A stretch of 64,000 nucleotides of DNA from Catenulispora acidiphila DSM 44928 (GTDB lineage: Bacteria > Actinomycetota > Actinomycetes > Streptomycetales > Catenulisporaceae): NCBI RefSeq assembly GCF_000024025.1, contig NC_013131.1, positions 1,798,001 through 1,862,000 on the forward strand. Reading direction: 5' to 3'. The notes beneath the pieces were generated by a model. That model had not been told where the DNA came from. It saw only the letters and a list, made by a program, of their open reading frames with translations, and did not search any database. This document shows, piece after piece, positions 17,709 through 26,814 of the stretch (position 1 is its first letter; each line of letters starts with the position of its first letter). A program made the translations under genes and the position numbers.

Positions 17709-18725
17709 TTGACCGCCCGTCCGACCGTGCTGTTCGCGATGACCCACGAGAACCTGCCCCGGCTGTTTTCGCCGCGGGCGCTCGACCGGCTCCGGGAGCT
17801 GACCGAGATCGACGCCTGCCTGGTCGTCGACGATTTCCGCGGACCCGACGCGGCCCGCGCCCTGGCCTCGACCGAGGTGCTGATCACCAGCTGGGGCGCG
17901 CCGCCGATCGATCAGCGCGTCCTGGACGCCGCCCCGCGCCTGCGCGCCGTACTGCACGCGGCCGGGACCGTGCGCGGCTACGTCACGGACGCCTGCTGGG
18001 AGCGCGGACTGCTGGTCTCCTCGGCCGCCGAGGCCAACGCGATCCCCGTCGCCGAGTACACCCTCGCCGCGATCCTGTTGGCCGGCAAGAACGCCTTCGC
18101 CCTCCGCGAGTCGTTCACCGCACTTCGCGGCGCCACCGACCCTGACCGCGAGCGGCGCCGGGACACCCTCGGCAACCACCACCGGCGGGTCGGCGTCATC
18201 GGCGCCTCGCGCGTCGGACGGCGGCTCCTGGAGCTGCTGCGCCCCTTCGACTTCGAGCTCTTCCTCAGCGACCCGTACATCGGCCCGACCGAGGCGACCG
18301 ACCTCGGCGCCGTCCTCCTCTCCCTGGACGACCTGCTGCGCAGCAGCGACATCGTGACCCTGCACGCCCCGGACCTCCCAGCGACGCGCGGCATGCTCGA
18401 CCGCCGCCGCCTCGCACTGATCCCCGACGGCGCCACCGTGATCAACACCTCCCGCGGCACCCTCATCGAGCCCGAAGCCCTGACCGACGAACTACTCTCG
18501 GGCCGCCTCAACGCCATCCTCGACGTCACCGACCCCGAGCCGCCGCCCCCCGATTCCCCCTTGTACCGATTGCCGAACGTCTTCCTGACCCCCCACATCG
18601 CCGGCTCCCTCGGCAACGAGCTGTCCCGCATCGGCGACGCGGTGGTGCAGGAGGTCGAGCGGCTGGCGGGCGGACGGCCGCTGGAGCACCGGGTGGTGCG
18701 GGCGGATCTGGAGCGGGTGGCGTGA
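17709..18725 (+). CDS. D-2-hydroxyacid dehydrogenase family protein
   Basis: About 338 residues. The NAD-binding core reads 'RRVGVIGASRVGRRLLELLRPFDFELFLSDPY', with catalytic-region motifs 'INTSRGTLIEPEAL' and 'LTPHIAGSLGNE' (catalytic His in TPHIAG). 'HAAGTVRGYVTDACWERGLLVSSAAEANAIPVAEYTL' matches phosphoglycerate-dehydrogenase-like enzymes. I choose TTG 17709 because GGAGGA lies 9 nt upstream. It is 83 bp after the Gfo/Idh/MocA gene and probably belongs to the same catabolic operon, reducing or oxidising a hydroxy/keto acid. Confidence 0.85.
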   Translation: MTARPTVLFAMTHENLPRLFSPRALDRLRELTEIDACLVVDDFRGPDAARALASTEVLITSWGAPPIDQRVLDAAPRLRAVLHAAGTVRGYVTDACWERGLLVSSAAEANAIPVAEYTLAAILLAGKNAFALRESFTALRGATDPDRERRRDTLGNHHRRVGVIGASRVGRRLLELLRPFDFELFLSDPYIGPTEATDLGAVLLSLDDLLRSSDIVTLHAPDLPATRGMLDRRRLALIPDGATVINTSRGTLIEPEALTDELLSGRLNAILDVTDPEPPPPDSPLYRLPNVFLTPHIAGSLGNELSRIGDAVVQEVERLAGGRPLEHRVVRADLERVA

Positions 18726-18728
18726 GAA

Positions 18729-19799
18729 TCAGCTCTCTTCGAAGGTGACGACCATCTTCCCGACGTTCCCGCCGCCGAGCATCGCCACGAAGGCGTCGAC
18801 CGTGTTGCCGAAGCCGTGGACGATGGTCTCGTCGACCGGTACGGCGCCGGAGATGATGTGGGGGATGAGGAAGGACTCGAACTCCTCGCGGGCGTCGAGG
18901 TGGTCGCGGACGAGGAAGCCTTCGAGGCGCAGTGCTTTGCCGACGATGTCGTAGAGGTTGGCGGGTGCGGCAGGTGGGTTCTCCAGGTCGTCGTATTGCG
19001 CGACGGCACCGCACCAGGCGATGCGCCCGGAGTGTCGCAGGATGCTGATGGCTGCTTCCAGGTGGGTGCCGCCGACGTTGTCGAAGTAGACGTCGATGCC
19101 GTCCGGGGCGGCGGCGCGCAGCTGATCGGCCAGCGGGGTCGCCGCGTGGTAGTCGATGGCGGCGTCGAAGCCGATGTGCTCCATGAGGTGCTTGGCCTTG
19201 GTGGAGGAGCCGGTACTGCCGATGAGTCGGCCGGCACCCATGACGCGGGCGATGCGCGCCGCCGCGGTCCCGACGCCGCCGCCGGCTGCCGAGATGAACA
19301 GGTCCTCGCCCGGCTGGAGTTCGGCGACGCGCTTCAGTCCGACGTAGGCGGTCAGTCCCGTGCCGCCGAGGATGCCGAGGTAAGCGGTCAACGGGACGCC
19401 TTCGGGCACTGTCAGGACTCGGATATCCGCCTTGGCGACGACGGCATGGGTGGCCCAGCTGTGACGGTGGAAGACGATGCTGCCCTCGGCGATCACAGGG
19501 TCCTTCGACGCCACGACGCGGCCCAGCGCCCGGCCCTCGAGTCCAAAGCCCTTCTCCCAGCCGCCCCAGTGCATCGCCTCGCGCATGTAGGGATCGACGG
19601 ACTGCGCCAGGTTCCGGACCAGGATCTCGCCCGGCGCGAGCGTCGGGATCGGGCTGGAGACGATCTCGAAGTCGGCGGCGGTGGGGCGGCCCTGCGGACG
19701 GCGGGCTTGGCGGATGGCTCGGTAGTTAAGCGCTGTAGACGCTGTCGACACTGTCGATGCGGTCGTGGTGCTCGGCATGTCCATGACGCTAGCGAACAT
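18729..19799 (-). CDS. Medium-chain NADP-dependent oxidoreductase (PTGR/curcumin reductase type)
   Basis: 356 residues (the start may instead be the ATG at residue 6 or 8). 'EILVRNLAQSVDPYMREAM' and 'GGTGLTAYVGLKRVAELQPGEDLFISAAGGGVGTAAARIARVMGAGRLIGSTGS' mark the zinc-independent leukotriene-B4-dehydrogenase-like branch of medium-chain reductases. It likely reduces alpha,beta-unsaturated ketones or aldehydes with NADPH. It is divergently transcribed from a LysR gene with 91 bp between starts, the classic arrangement for a LysR-controlled enzyme. Confidence 0.85.
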   Translation of the reverse strand: MFASVMDMPSTTTASTVSTASTALNYRAIRQARRPQGRPTAADFEIVSSPIPTLAPGEILVRNLAQSVDPYMREAMHWGGWEKGFGLEGRALGRVVASKDPVIAEGSIVFHRHSWATHAVVAKADIRVLTVPEGVPLTAYLGILGGTGLTAYVGLKRVAELQPGEDLFISAAGGGVGTAAARIARVMGAGRLIGSTGSSTKAKHLMEHIGFDAAIDYHAATPLADQLRAAAPDGIDVYFDNVGGTHLEAAISILRHSGRIAWCGAVAQYDDLENPPAAPANLYDIVGKALRLEGFLVRDHLDAREEFESFLIPHIISGAVPVDETIVHGFGNTVDAFVAMLGGGNVGKMVVTFEES

Positions 19800-19870
19800 C
19801 GCTGGTCAGAAGCAGATCGCGGCGTTTCTGGATAACCGTCTTCCATGAGCGGGCTTCATGGTCACGCATC

Positions 19871-19880
19871 CTAGGCCTAG
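19871..19880. promoter_or_regulatory. Palindrome in LysR/oxidoreductase intergenic region
   Basis: CTAGGCCTAG is a perfect 10-bp palindrome between the divergent oxidoreductase and LysR genes, and overlaps the predicted LysR -10 box. It could be the regulator's own binding site; this is inference. Confidence 0.3.
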
Positions 19881-19883
19881 AGT
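19878..19883 (+). promoter_or_regulatory. -10 box, leaderless-type start of LysR gene
   Basis: TAGAGT fits TANNNT and ends 7 nt before the ATG at 19891, predicting a leaderless or nearly leaderless transcript. The palindrome CTAGGCCTAG overlaps it, which would allow autorepression. Confidence 0.35.
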
Positions 19884-19890
19884 GATCAGC

Positions 19891-20772
19891 ATGACCGATC
19901 TCGCCCCCTCGGAGCTGCGCGTGCTGGTCGCCGTGGCGCGGACCGGGAGCTTCACCGCCGCCGCCGAGGCGACCGGGACGACCCAGTCCGCGGTGTCGCA
20001 CGCGGTGCGGGGCGTGGAGCGCAAGGTCGGCGCGGTGCTGTTCGAGCGCGGCCGCAGCGGGGCGCGGCCGACTCCGGCGGGGGAGCGCGCCGTCGTTCGC
20101 GCCCGGCAGGTGTTGCGGCAGCTGGAGTTGCTGGGAGCCGAGGCGCGCGGCGCCGAGGAGGGCACGGTCACCGGAACGCTGCGGATCGCGGCGTTCCGCA
20201 GCGCGGCGGCGGTGCTGCTGCCGCCGGCGATCATGGGCCTCGCGGCACGGTATCCGGGCGTCGCGCCGCATGTGCTGGTCGTCCCCGAACTCGGTGCCGG
20301 CACGGTCGGCGAGGTCGAGGAAGGCCGCGCGGACCTGGCGATCGCCACTCTGGACGACGAAGCGCCGACGCCGCCGGGAATGGTCGTCGGCGAGCTGCTC
20401 CGCGAGCCGTATGTACTGGTCTACCCCGCCGCCCGCAAAGAACCGCGCGGCCTGCCCTTGATCGACTGGCCGGAGAACTGCTCCTCGTACACCCGTGAAT
20501 GGTGGCGCAGCCAGGACTTCCTGCCCAAGGCGACCCTGGAGGTCGCCGACGACGGCGTGGTGCTCTCGATGGTCGCGCAGGGCGTCGGCATGGCGATCCT
20601 GCCCCGCCTGACCGTCACCGGTCCGGTCCCCGGCGTCACCGTGACCGGTCTCGGCGCGGACGGGCCGACGCGGCGCATCGTCAGTGTGGCGACGCGTGCG
20701 GACGCCAAGGCCGCTGCGCCGCGCGAGCTGGTGCGGCTGCTGCGCGGGGTGGCTCGGGAGATGCTGGGCTAG
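19891..20772 (+). CDS. LysR family transcriptional regulator
   Basis: 293 residues. The N-terminal winged HTH is 'ELRVLVAVARTGSFTAAAEATGTTQSAVSHAVRGVERKVGAVLFERG', and the C-terminal two-lobed effector domain begins near 'GTVTGTLRIAAFRSAAAVLLPPAI'. I choose ATG 19891 over an upstream in-frame start at 19858 because a TANNNT box lies 7 nt before it and the HTH begins immediately after. Likely controls the divergent reductase gene. Confidence 0.88.
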   Translation: MTDLAPSELRVLVAVARTGSFTAAAEATGTTQSAVSHAVRGVERKVGAVLFERGRSGARPTPAGERAVVRARQVLRQLELLGAEARGAEEGTVTGTLRIAAFRSAAAVLLPPAIMGLAARYPGVAPHVLVVPELGAGTVGEVEEGRADLAIATLDDEAPTPPGMVVGELLREPYVLVYPAARKEPRGLPLIDWPENCSSYTREWWRSQDFLPKATLEVADDGVVLSMVAQGVGMAILPRLTVTGPVPGVTVTGLGADGPTRRIVSVATRADAKAAAPRELVRLLRGVAREMLG

Positions 20773-21105
20773 TTTGCAAGCCTTGTGTCGCATAGGTAAC
20801 GCAAAGCGCTGATACGCCCCATAGGCGACCGCCGCCTGCGCCCGACCCCGTCGCGCGGGGGTGTTCCGCGCCATGCCGCGAGCCCTGCTGCCGGCGCCCG
20901 CACATCAGGACCTTGACCTGCTGAAACGCGGCGTGGGTCGGGGACATCGCGATTTTTCAAGGAACAGCAAACTCTTGCGGGATTGAGATCAGGATATTGC
21001 GCGCAAGTGTCGGCGGCGTTACGCTCCCGCTGCGACATCTCCCCACCCGGGCCGAACCCCACGGCCCGTACCCCGCACGGTGCCCCATCGAAGGAGCCCT
21101 TTGTG
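20773..21105. other. Gene-free upstream region of the GH87-like gene
   Basis: 333 bp between the LysR gene and the large secreted protein. It contains a perfect palindrome TTGCGCGCAA (20997-21006) and the ribosome site AAGGAG (21091-21096). I see no convincing ORF or structured RNA. A promoter probably lies around 20960-21010, but no consensus pair stands out. Confidence 0.4.
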
Positions 21106-24100
21106 ATGTCCAGATCCACACGCGCCGGGATTTCCGGCGCGCGACCGTACTCGCCACGCCGTTCGCTGGCCGCCGCCCTCGGGGCGGTGCTGGTCTCCAC
21201 CGGTACCCTGGTCGCCCTCGCCGCCTCGCCCGCGGCCGCGGCCGGCGCCACCGGCGGATCGGGGGCGAACCTGCCCTATGTGGAGGTCCAGGCCGCGAAG
21301 GCGACCGCGACCACCGGAACCCTGATCGGTCCCAGCGTCATGCAGGGGCAGCTGGCCGACGAGGCCGCCTACCGGCAGGCCGTCACCCTGGCCGGCAACG
21401 GCTCGGGCCAGAGCATCACCTTCACCACCCCGGTCGCGACCAACTCGATCAACATCCGCTACAGCATCCCGGACAGCTCGAACGGCTCGGTCTACACCGC
21501 GCCGCTGTCGCTGTACGTCAACGGGACCAAGCAGCAGAACCTGACGCTGACCAACGCCTACAGCTGGTACTACGGCGGCTATCCGGGCAGCAACTCCCCG
21601 GGCAGCACCCCGCACCACTTCTACGACGAGGCGCACCAGCTGTTCAGCACCACCTATCCGGCCGGCACGACGTTCAAGCTGCAGGTCGACTCCGGGGACA
21701 GCGCCGCGTCCTACACGGTCAACTTCGCCGACTTCGAGAACGTCGGCCCGGCGCTGACCCAGCCGGCCGGCTCGGTCTCGGTGACCAGCGAGGGCGCCGA
21801 CGCCACCGGCGCCGGTGACTCCACGGCCGCCTTCAACGCCGCCATCGCCGCCGCCGGGCCCGGCGGCACGGTGTGGATCCCGCAGGGCACGTTCAACATC
21901 CCGCGCCACATCACGGTCAACAACGTGACGGTGGCCGGCGCCGGCATGTGGTACTCCACGGTGACCGGCGCGGCGCCCGGCTTCTACGGCCTCGGCGAGC
22001 CCGACAGCTGCGGAGTCGGCGGCAACAAGGGCTCCAGCAACAACGTGCACCTGTCCAACTTCGCGATCTTCGGCAATGTCCAGACCCGCAACGACTGCGA
22101 CCAGGTCAACGGCATCGGCGGCGCGATGAACAACTCGACCGTCAGCAACATCTGGATCGACCACATGAAGGTCGGCGCCTGGATGGACGGGCCGATGGAC
22201 AAGATCTCCTTCAGCGGGATGCGCATCCGCGACACCTCCGCCGACGGCATCAACTTCCACGGCGGCGTCACCAACTCCTCGGTGACGAACAGCGACATCC
22301 GCAACACCGGTGACGACGGCATCGCGCAGTGGGCCGACTCGGGCCTGGGCGCCGACGCCAACGACACCATCTCCAACAACACGGTCTCCGACCAGATCCT
22401 GGCCAACGGCATCGCGATCTACGGCGGCCACGACAACACCGTCACCGGCAACCTGGTCGTGGACTCCGGCATATCGCAGGGCGGCGGCATCCACGTCGGA
22501 CAGCGCTTCACCTCCACCCCGGTCGGTCTGACCACGATCTCCAACAACACCCTGATCCGCGACGGCGACCTGGACCCGAACTGGCAGTTCGGCGTCGGCG
22601 CGCTGTGGTTCGACGGCAGCCAGGGCGCGATCACCGGGCCGATCAAGGTCAGCAACGCCCTGATCGAGCAGAGCCCGTTCGAGGCGGTCCAGTGGGTCGA
22701 GGGCACGGTCAGCGGCGTCTCGCTGACCGACGTGACCATCGCCGGGACCGGCACCTTCGCGATGCAGGAGCAGACCGGCGGCTCGGCGACGTTCACCAAC
22801 GTCACCGCCACCGGCGTCGCGCAGGCCAACCAGGGCAACGCCCCGAGCTACAGCTGTGAGGGCAACGCCTTCGCGGTCACCGACGGCGGCGGCAACTCCG
22901 GCATCAGCCCGACCTCGTGCCTGAGCGACAACCCGACCGAGGTCTTCCCGCCCTACCCGGCCAGCAGCGTCACCACCAGCCCGGGTTCGCTGAACTTCGG
23001 CTCGGTGGCGACCGGCGCGACCAGCGCGGCGCAGACCGTGACGGTCTCGAACCCGACCGGTTCGGCCGCCTCGGTGTCCTCCATCACCGCCAGCGGTGAC
23101 TTCGCGCAGACCAACAACTGCGGGTCGTCCATCGCCGCCAACGGCTCCTGCACGGTGAACGTCACCTTCAAGCCGACCGCCTCCGGTGCGCGCACCGGCA
23201 GCCTGACCGTCACCGCCGGCGGCGTCACCAACACCGTCACGCTCTCCGGCAGCGGCATCGCGCCCGGACCGGTGCTCAACGCCAACCCGGCGAGCCTGTC
23301 CTTCGCCCGCACCGCGGTCGGCGCCTCGACCGGGACGCAGGCGGTGACCATCAGCAACAACGGCACCAGCGCGGCGAGCGTCTCAGGGGTCTCGGTCACC
23401 GGCGACTTCAGCCAGACCAACAACTGCTCCTCGATCGCCGTCAACGGCTCCTGCACGGTGAACGTCAAGTTCGCCCCGACCGCCGGCGGCTCGCGCACCG
23501 GCACACTGACCGTCGCCAGCAACGCCAACAACGCCCCGACCACCGTGGCGCTCAGCGGTACCGGCGTCGACGGCTCGGTGAACCTGGCCGCCGGGCAGCC
23601 GGCCACGGCCAGCTCCAGCAACGGCTCCTTCGTTCCGGGCAACCTGACCGACGCCGACGCCTCGACCTACTGGGAAAGCGCGAACGGCGCCTTCCCGCAG
23701 TGGGCCCAGGTCGACCTCGCCCAGAACTGGAACGTCGGCAAGGTCGTGCTGCGCCTGCCGCCGTCGACCGCGTGGGGTGCCCGCACCCAGACGCTGTCGG
23801 TGCTCGGCTCGACCGACGGCTCGAACTTCAGCACCCTGGTGGGTTCGGCGACGTACACCTTCGACCCGAACGCCAACAACAACACGGTGACCATCCCGTT
23901 CACCGGCACCTCCGTCCGCTACGTCCGGATCAACGTCACCGCCAACAGCGGCTGGCAGGCCGCGCAGCTCTCGGACATCCAGGCCTACCTCGGTAGCGGC
24001 GGCGGCACCACGGGCCCGTCGATCGCGACGAACCCGGCCAGCGTGTCCTTCGGCAGCCAGGCCGTCGGCAGCACCTCGGCCGCCAGCGCGGTGAGCGTGA

Positions 24101-24744
24101 GCAACACCGGCAACGGTGCGGCGTCGATCTCCTCGATCACCGCCAACGGCGACTTCGCGCAGACCAACAACTGCGGCAGCTCGCTGGCCGCCGGCGCGTC
24201 CTGCACCGTGAACGTCACCTTCACCCCGACCGCCTCCGGCGCCCGGACCGGCACGCTGAGCATCGCCAGCAACGCCCCCGGCAGCCCGGCGACGGTCGCT
24301 TTGAGCGGCACCGGCGGCTCCAGCGCGAACACCAACCTGGCGCTGAACCAGCCGACGTCGGCCAGCGGGTCCACGCAGAACTACGTGCCGGGCAACACGG
24401 TCGACGGCAACACCAACAGCTACTGGGAGAGCACGGACAACGCGTTCCCGCAGTGGCTGCAGGTCGACCTCGGCGCGTCGAAGAGCATCAGCAAGATCGT
24501 GCTCGACCTCCCGCCGTCCAGCTCCTGGGCCACCCGGACCCAGACGCTGTCGGTGCAGGACTCCACCACCAACAGCACCTTCTCCACTGTGGTGGGGTCG
24601 GCGACCTACACCTTCAACCCCTCGACCGGGAACACCGTGACCATCACGTTCCCGGCGGCCACCACGCGGTACGTGCGGCTGAACTTCACCGCCAACAGCG
24701 GGTGGCCGGCCGGGCAGCTCTCGGAGTTCCAGATCTTCCAGTGA
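21106..24744 (+). CDS. Secreted GH87-like beta-helix enzyme with Ig-like and discoidin modules
   Basis: About 1212 residues with a signal peptide ending near 'AASPAAAA'. Order: an N-terminal beta-sandwich (about 55-215); a right-handed beta-helix starting 'GADATGAGDSTAAFNAAIAAAGPGGTVWIPQGTF', with 'NTGDDGIAQW' (D403/D404), the pattern I associate with alpha-1,3-glucanase/mycodextranase GH87; two HYDIN/choice-of-anchor Ig-like modules from about 623; an F5/8 type C domain from 825; a third Ig-like module from 971; a second F5/8 domain from 1075. It probably attacks an extracellular glucan, possibly fungal. ATG 21106 follows AAGGAG; GTG 21103 is possible. GH87 is my best guess among beta-helix families. 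Confidence 0.7.
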   Translation: MSRSTRAGISGARPYSPRRSLAAALGAVLVSTGTLVALAASPAAAAGATGGSGANLPYVEVQAAKATATTGTLIGPSVMQGQLADEAAYRQAVTLAGNGSGQSITFTTPVATNSINIRYSIPDSSNGSVYTAPLSLYVNGTKQQNLTLTNAYSWYYGGYPGSNSPGSTPHHFYDEAHQLFSTTYPAGTTFKLQVDSGDSAASYTVNFADFENVGPALTQPAGSVSVTSEGADATGAGDSTAAFNAAIAAAGPGGTVWIPQGTFNIPRHITVNNVTVAGAGMWYSTVTGAAPGFYGLGEPDSCGVGGNKGSSNNVHLSNFAIFGNVQTRNDCDQVNGIGGAMNNSTVSNIWIDHMKVGAWMDGPMDKISFSGMRIRDTSADGINFHGGVTNSSVTNSDIRNTGDDGIAQWADSGLGADANDTISNNTVSDQILANGIAIYGGHDNTVTGNLVVDSGISQGGGIHVGQRFTSTPVGLTTISNNTLIRDGDLDPNWQFGVGALWFDGSQGAITGPIKVSNALIEQSPFEAVQWVEGTVSGVSLTDVTIAGTGTFAMQEQTGGSATFTNVTATGVAQANQGNAPSYSCEGNAFAVTDGGGNSGISPTSCLSDNPTEVFPPYPASSVTTSPGSLNFGSVATGATSAAQTVTVSNPTGSAASVSSITASGDFAQTNNCGSSIAANGSCTVNVTFKPTASGARTGSLTVTAGGVTNTVTLSGSGIAPGPVLNANPASLSFARTAVGASTGTQAVTISNNGTSAASVSGVSVTGDFSQTNNCSSIAVNGSCTVNVKFAPTAGGSRTGTLTVASNANNAPTTVALSGTGVDGSVNLAAGQPATASSSNGSFVPGNLTDADASTYWESANGAFPQWAQVDLAQNWNVGKVVLRLPPSTAWGARTQTLSVLGSTDGSNFSTLVGSATYTFDPNANNNTVTIPFTGTSVRYVRINVTANSGWQAAQLSDIQAYLGSGGGTTGPSIATNPASVSFGSQAVGSTSAASAVSVSNTGNGAASISSITANGDFAQTNNCGSSLAAGASCTVNVTFTPTASGARTGTLSIASNAPGSPATVALSGTGGSSANTNLALNQPTSASGSTQNYVPGNTVDGNTNSYWESTDNAFPQWLQVDLGASKSISKIVLDLPPSSSWATRTQTLSVQDSTTNSTFSTVVGSATYTFNPSTGNTVTITFPAATTRYVRLNFTANSGWPAGQLSEFQIFQ

Positions 24745-24788
24745 CGCCTGATCGGTAGTGCGGCAGCCGGTTTCCGGTTGCCGAGCTC

Positions 24789-24828
24789 GCGGCGCCGTCC
24801 CCGTTGACGCGGGGGCGGCGCCGCTTTT
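24789..24828 (+). terminator. Strong Rho-independent-type hairpin
   Basis: The 15-nt arms 24789-24803 and 24810-24824 pair with one G-U wobble around a 6-nt loop and are followed by TTTT, 45 bp after the GH87-like stop. Confidence 0.75.
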
Positions 24829-24840
24829 CGGTGCGCGCTC

Positions 24841-24864
24841 GACGACTCGACGACTCGACGACTC
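24841..24864. repeat. 8-bp tandem repeat, three copies
   Basis: GACGACTC is repeated three times without interruption just after the terminator of the GH87-like gene. It is non-coding. Confidence 0.8.
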
Positions 24865-24907
24865 GGCAACAACCCAGAGCCCTGATTCGGTGCGCTGATC
24901 GTCCTGT

Positions 24908-24959
24908 TTGACCGCCTTTGCCGGTTCACATATGGGGACACCAATTCTGGTTATGAACC
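24908..24959 (+). promoter_or_regulatory. Probable promoter region of the PL7 gene
   Basis: In the 369-bp gap 24745-25113, this AT-richer island holds TTGACC (24908-24913), 17 bp, then TATGGG (24931-24936). A second possible pair is TTCACA (24925-24930) with TTATGA (24951-24956). Inverted half-sites GGTTCA (24923-24928) and TGAACC (24954-24959) flank it and may bind a regulator. Only the terminator and the 8-bp repeat were seen elsewhere in the gap. Confidence 0.35.
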
Positions 24960-25113
24960 TTTACTCAACCTTGACCGCCCTACCATTGCCCGTCCGCGCC
25001 CCGGCCCAGACGATGGACACGCGCTTCACAAGGTCCGGACACACCCCCACCGGCACTCGGTCCATGGCTCCCGATCGCCGACGTCCACGCCACCCACCCG
25101 AAGGGACGCTCTC

Positions 25114-25938
25114 ATGTTGAGAGGCGCATCACCCAAGCTCGTCGCCGCGGCCACCGCGGCCACCGTGGTCCTCACCGGCGCCGTGATCGCCGCGTCGTCG
25201 ACGGCCGCCCAGGCCGCCCCGGCCGTGACCCGGGCCGCCGCCCCCAAGCTCAGCACCACCGTCGCGCCGGGCGGCAACTTCAACCTGTCCGTCTGGGAGC
25301 TCCAGGAGCCCGTGGGCAGCCCCGGCTCGCCCCGCACGATCCCCTCCGCGCAGCTGCAGGGCGCCAAGGGGTATCAGGACTCGTACTTCTACACCGACAC
25401 CAAAGACGGCGCCATGACCTTCTGGGCGCCGGAGAAGGGCGTCACCACGCCCAACTCCAACTACGCCCGCTCCGAGCTGCGCGAGATGAACACCGACGGC
25501 AGCTCCGCGGACTGGAAGCTGGCCGGCTCCCACCAACTGCAGGCCACCTTGCGCGTGGACTCGGTGACCGACCACGTCTGCGTGGGCCAGATCCACCTGG
25601 GCACCGGCGGCTCCTCCACCAAGCCGCTCGTCGAGCTGTACTACTACAAGAACGGCAACATCGTGCTCGGCGAGGAGAACTCGCCCTCCGGCGGCCAGAC
25701 GACGCACCAGATCGCCAACGTCCCGGTCGGCACGCAGTGGAGCTACACCATCGCCGTCTCCGGCGGGAACACCATCAACCTGACGGTGAACGGCAAGACC
25801 ACGAAGTACGCGATCCCGTCGTCCTTCAACGCCTACCACATGTACTTCAAGGCCGGTTCCTACAACCAGTCCTCGTCGAGCAGCACCACGAAGGGGGCGC
25901 GCGTCGCCTTCTACGCGCTGACCGTGAAGCACAGCTGA
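25114..25938 (+). CDS. Secreted polysaccharide lyase family 7 (alginate lyase-like)
   Basis: 274 residues with a signal peptide ending near 'AAQAAPA'. The jelly-roll lyase motifs of PL7/alginate lyase 2 are present: 'YARSELREM' (catalytic Arg strand), 'GQIHLG' (Q-I-H) and 'YHMYFKAGSYNQ' (Tyr strand). It would cleave alginate or a related uronate polysaccharide by beta-elimination outside the cell. The ATG follows AAGGGA by 7 nt. It stands alone between two other secreted polysaccharide-active enzymes, and no oligoalginate lyase or DEH reductase is obvious nearby. Confidence 0.88.
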   Translation: MLRGASPKLVAAATAATVVLTGAVIAASSTAAQAAPAVTRAAAPKLSTTVAPGGNFNLSVWELQEPVGSPGSPRTIPSAQLQGAKGYQDSYFYTDTKDGAMTFWAPEKGVTTPNSNYARSELREMNTDGSSADWKLAGSHQLQATLRVDSVTDHVCVGQIHLGTGGSSTKPLVELYYYKNGNIVLGEENSPSGGQTTHQIANVPVGTQWSYTIAVSGGNTINLTVNGKTTKYAIPSSFNAYHMYFKAGSYNQSSSSSTTKGARVAFYALTVKHS

Positions 25939-26004
25939 CACAGGCCGGCTGACACAGCACGACTGACACAGCCCAACTGACACAGCTCAGCTGATGTGGC
26001 ACAG
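25935..26004. repeat. 14-bp tandem repeat, about five copies
   Basis: Units starting at 25935, 25949, 25963, 25977 and 25991 share CTGACACAG plus five variable bases; the last copy is degenerate. The first unit overlaps the stop codon of the PL7 gene. Confidence 0.8.
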
Positions 26005-26014
26005 CACGCAAAGC

Positions 26015-26049
26015 CTCCCCGCGCCCGAACCGCCATCGGACGCGGGGAG
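26015..26049. terminator. Bidirectional-type terminator hairpin
   Basis: CTCCCCGCG (26015-26023) pairs perfectly with CGCGGGGAG (26041-26049) across a 17-nt loop, between the convergent PL7 gene and the small leftward gene. It has no long U tract. Confidence 0.5.
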
Positions 26050-26050
26050 C

Positions 26051-26317
26051 TCAGAGCCCGAACGCTTCCTTCGTCTTCTCCCGCTGCGCCCGAGCCAGCC
26101 CCCGCATCACCTCATAGCTCCGGCCGTCCATGGTCGACACGATGATGACGTCATGGCCCTGCCGCTCCTCGACCGTGGAGATCGAAGCCCGCGCCAGCGA
26201 GATGTTGTCGTTGAACAGCATCCGGAACGGCGCCTTGAGATGAATCGTATGTTCATCGAATTCCGTCACGGTCCACCGCTTGTGCTCGGCCTTGTCCGCC
26301 GCCTTGTTCTCGGTCAT
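26051..26317 (-). CDS. Small hypothetical protein
   Basis: 88 residues, charged N-terminus ('MTENKAADKAEHKRWTV') followed by a compact segment 'FDEHTIHLKAPFRMLFNDNISLARASISTVEERQGHDVIIVSTMDGRSYEVMRGLARAQREKTKEAFG'. Codon use is like its neighbours. No family recognised and no signal peptide or membrane helix. It is convergent with the PL7 gene, so it is not an obvious operon partner. Confidence 0.55.
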   Translation of the reverse strand: MTENKAADKAEHKRWTVTEFDEHTIHLKAPFRMLFNDNISLARASISTVEERQGHDVIIVSTMDGRSYEVMRGLARAQREKTKEAFGL

Positions 26318-26536
26318 GCCTGTTAGCGTTGCGCCGCCGGTACCGCCCCGGCCGCGCGGGTGAGCCGTTCGGGTGTGTCGCGGGCGGATCGGGGCGGAAT
26401 TTCTTGTGAGACGGGACGGCTAGTCTGCCGCGGGCGGCTCTGTAGAAGAAGACTCCCGCCGAGTACTACAACGGGACAGGGGACAGCTGCTGCCCCGCCG
26501 ACCTGGCAGAACTATGTCGGTGCTCGGTGGACGAGG

Positions 26537-26779
26537 ATGGCGCAGACATGTGGGTGGGGCTTGTACGGCAGCCCACGAGACTTACTCCAGGTCTCCGAGG
26601 CCGAGATCGTCGCGGCGTTCGGCCACGACAAGCCGACTCGCGCCGAGTTCGAGCGGCTTTCGGACGCTACCTACTCGCCGCTGCTGGAGGACGACGGCCG
26701 GGGTCGCGGGCGCTGTCTGGTGCTGTTCCAGGGCGGCGTGCCTGAGGCGGTCGTCTTTTGGGGGCACTCGGGAGACTGA
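26537..26779 (+). CDS. Possible small hypothetical protein
   Basis: Reading from ATG 26537 gives 80 residues ('MAQTCGWGLYGSPRDLLQVSEAEIVAAFGHDKPTRAEF...VFWGHSGD') with mixed composition that looks protein-like. The frame stays open upstream to 26360 but reads as Arg-rich noise there. No ribosome site is clear and no family recognised. The remainder of the 26318-26985 interval holds only the GH3 promoter elements. Confidence 0.3.
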   Translation: MAQTCGWGLYGSPRDLLQVSEAEIVAAFGHDKPTRAEFERLSDATYSPLLEDDGRGRGRCLVLFQGGVPEAVVFWGHSGD

Positions 26780-26814
26780 GCTACTCGGGCGGTGCTCGGA
26801 TTCGCCGGAACCGG

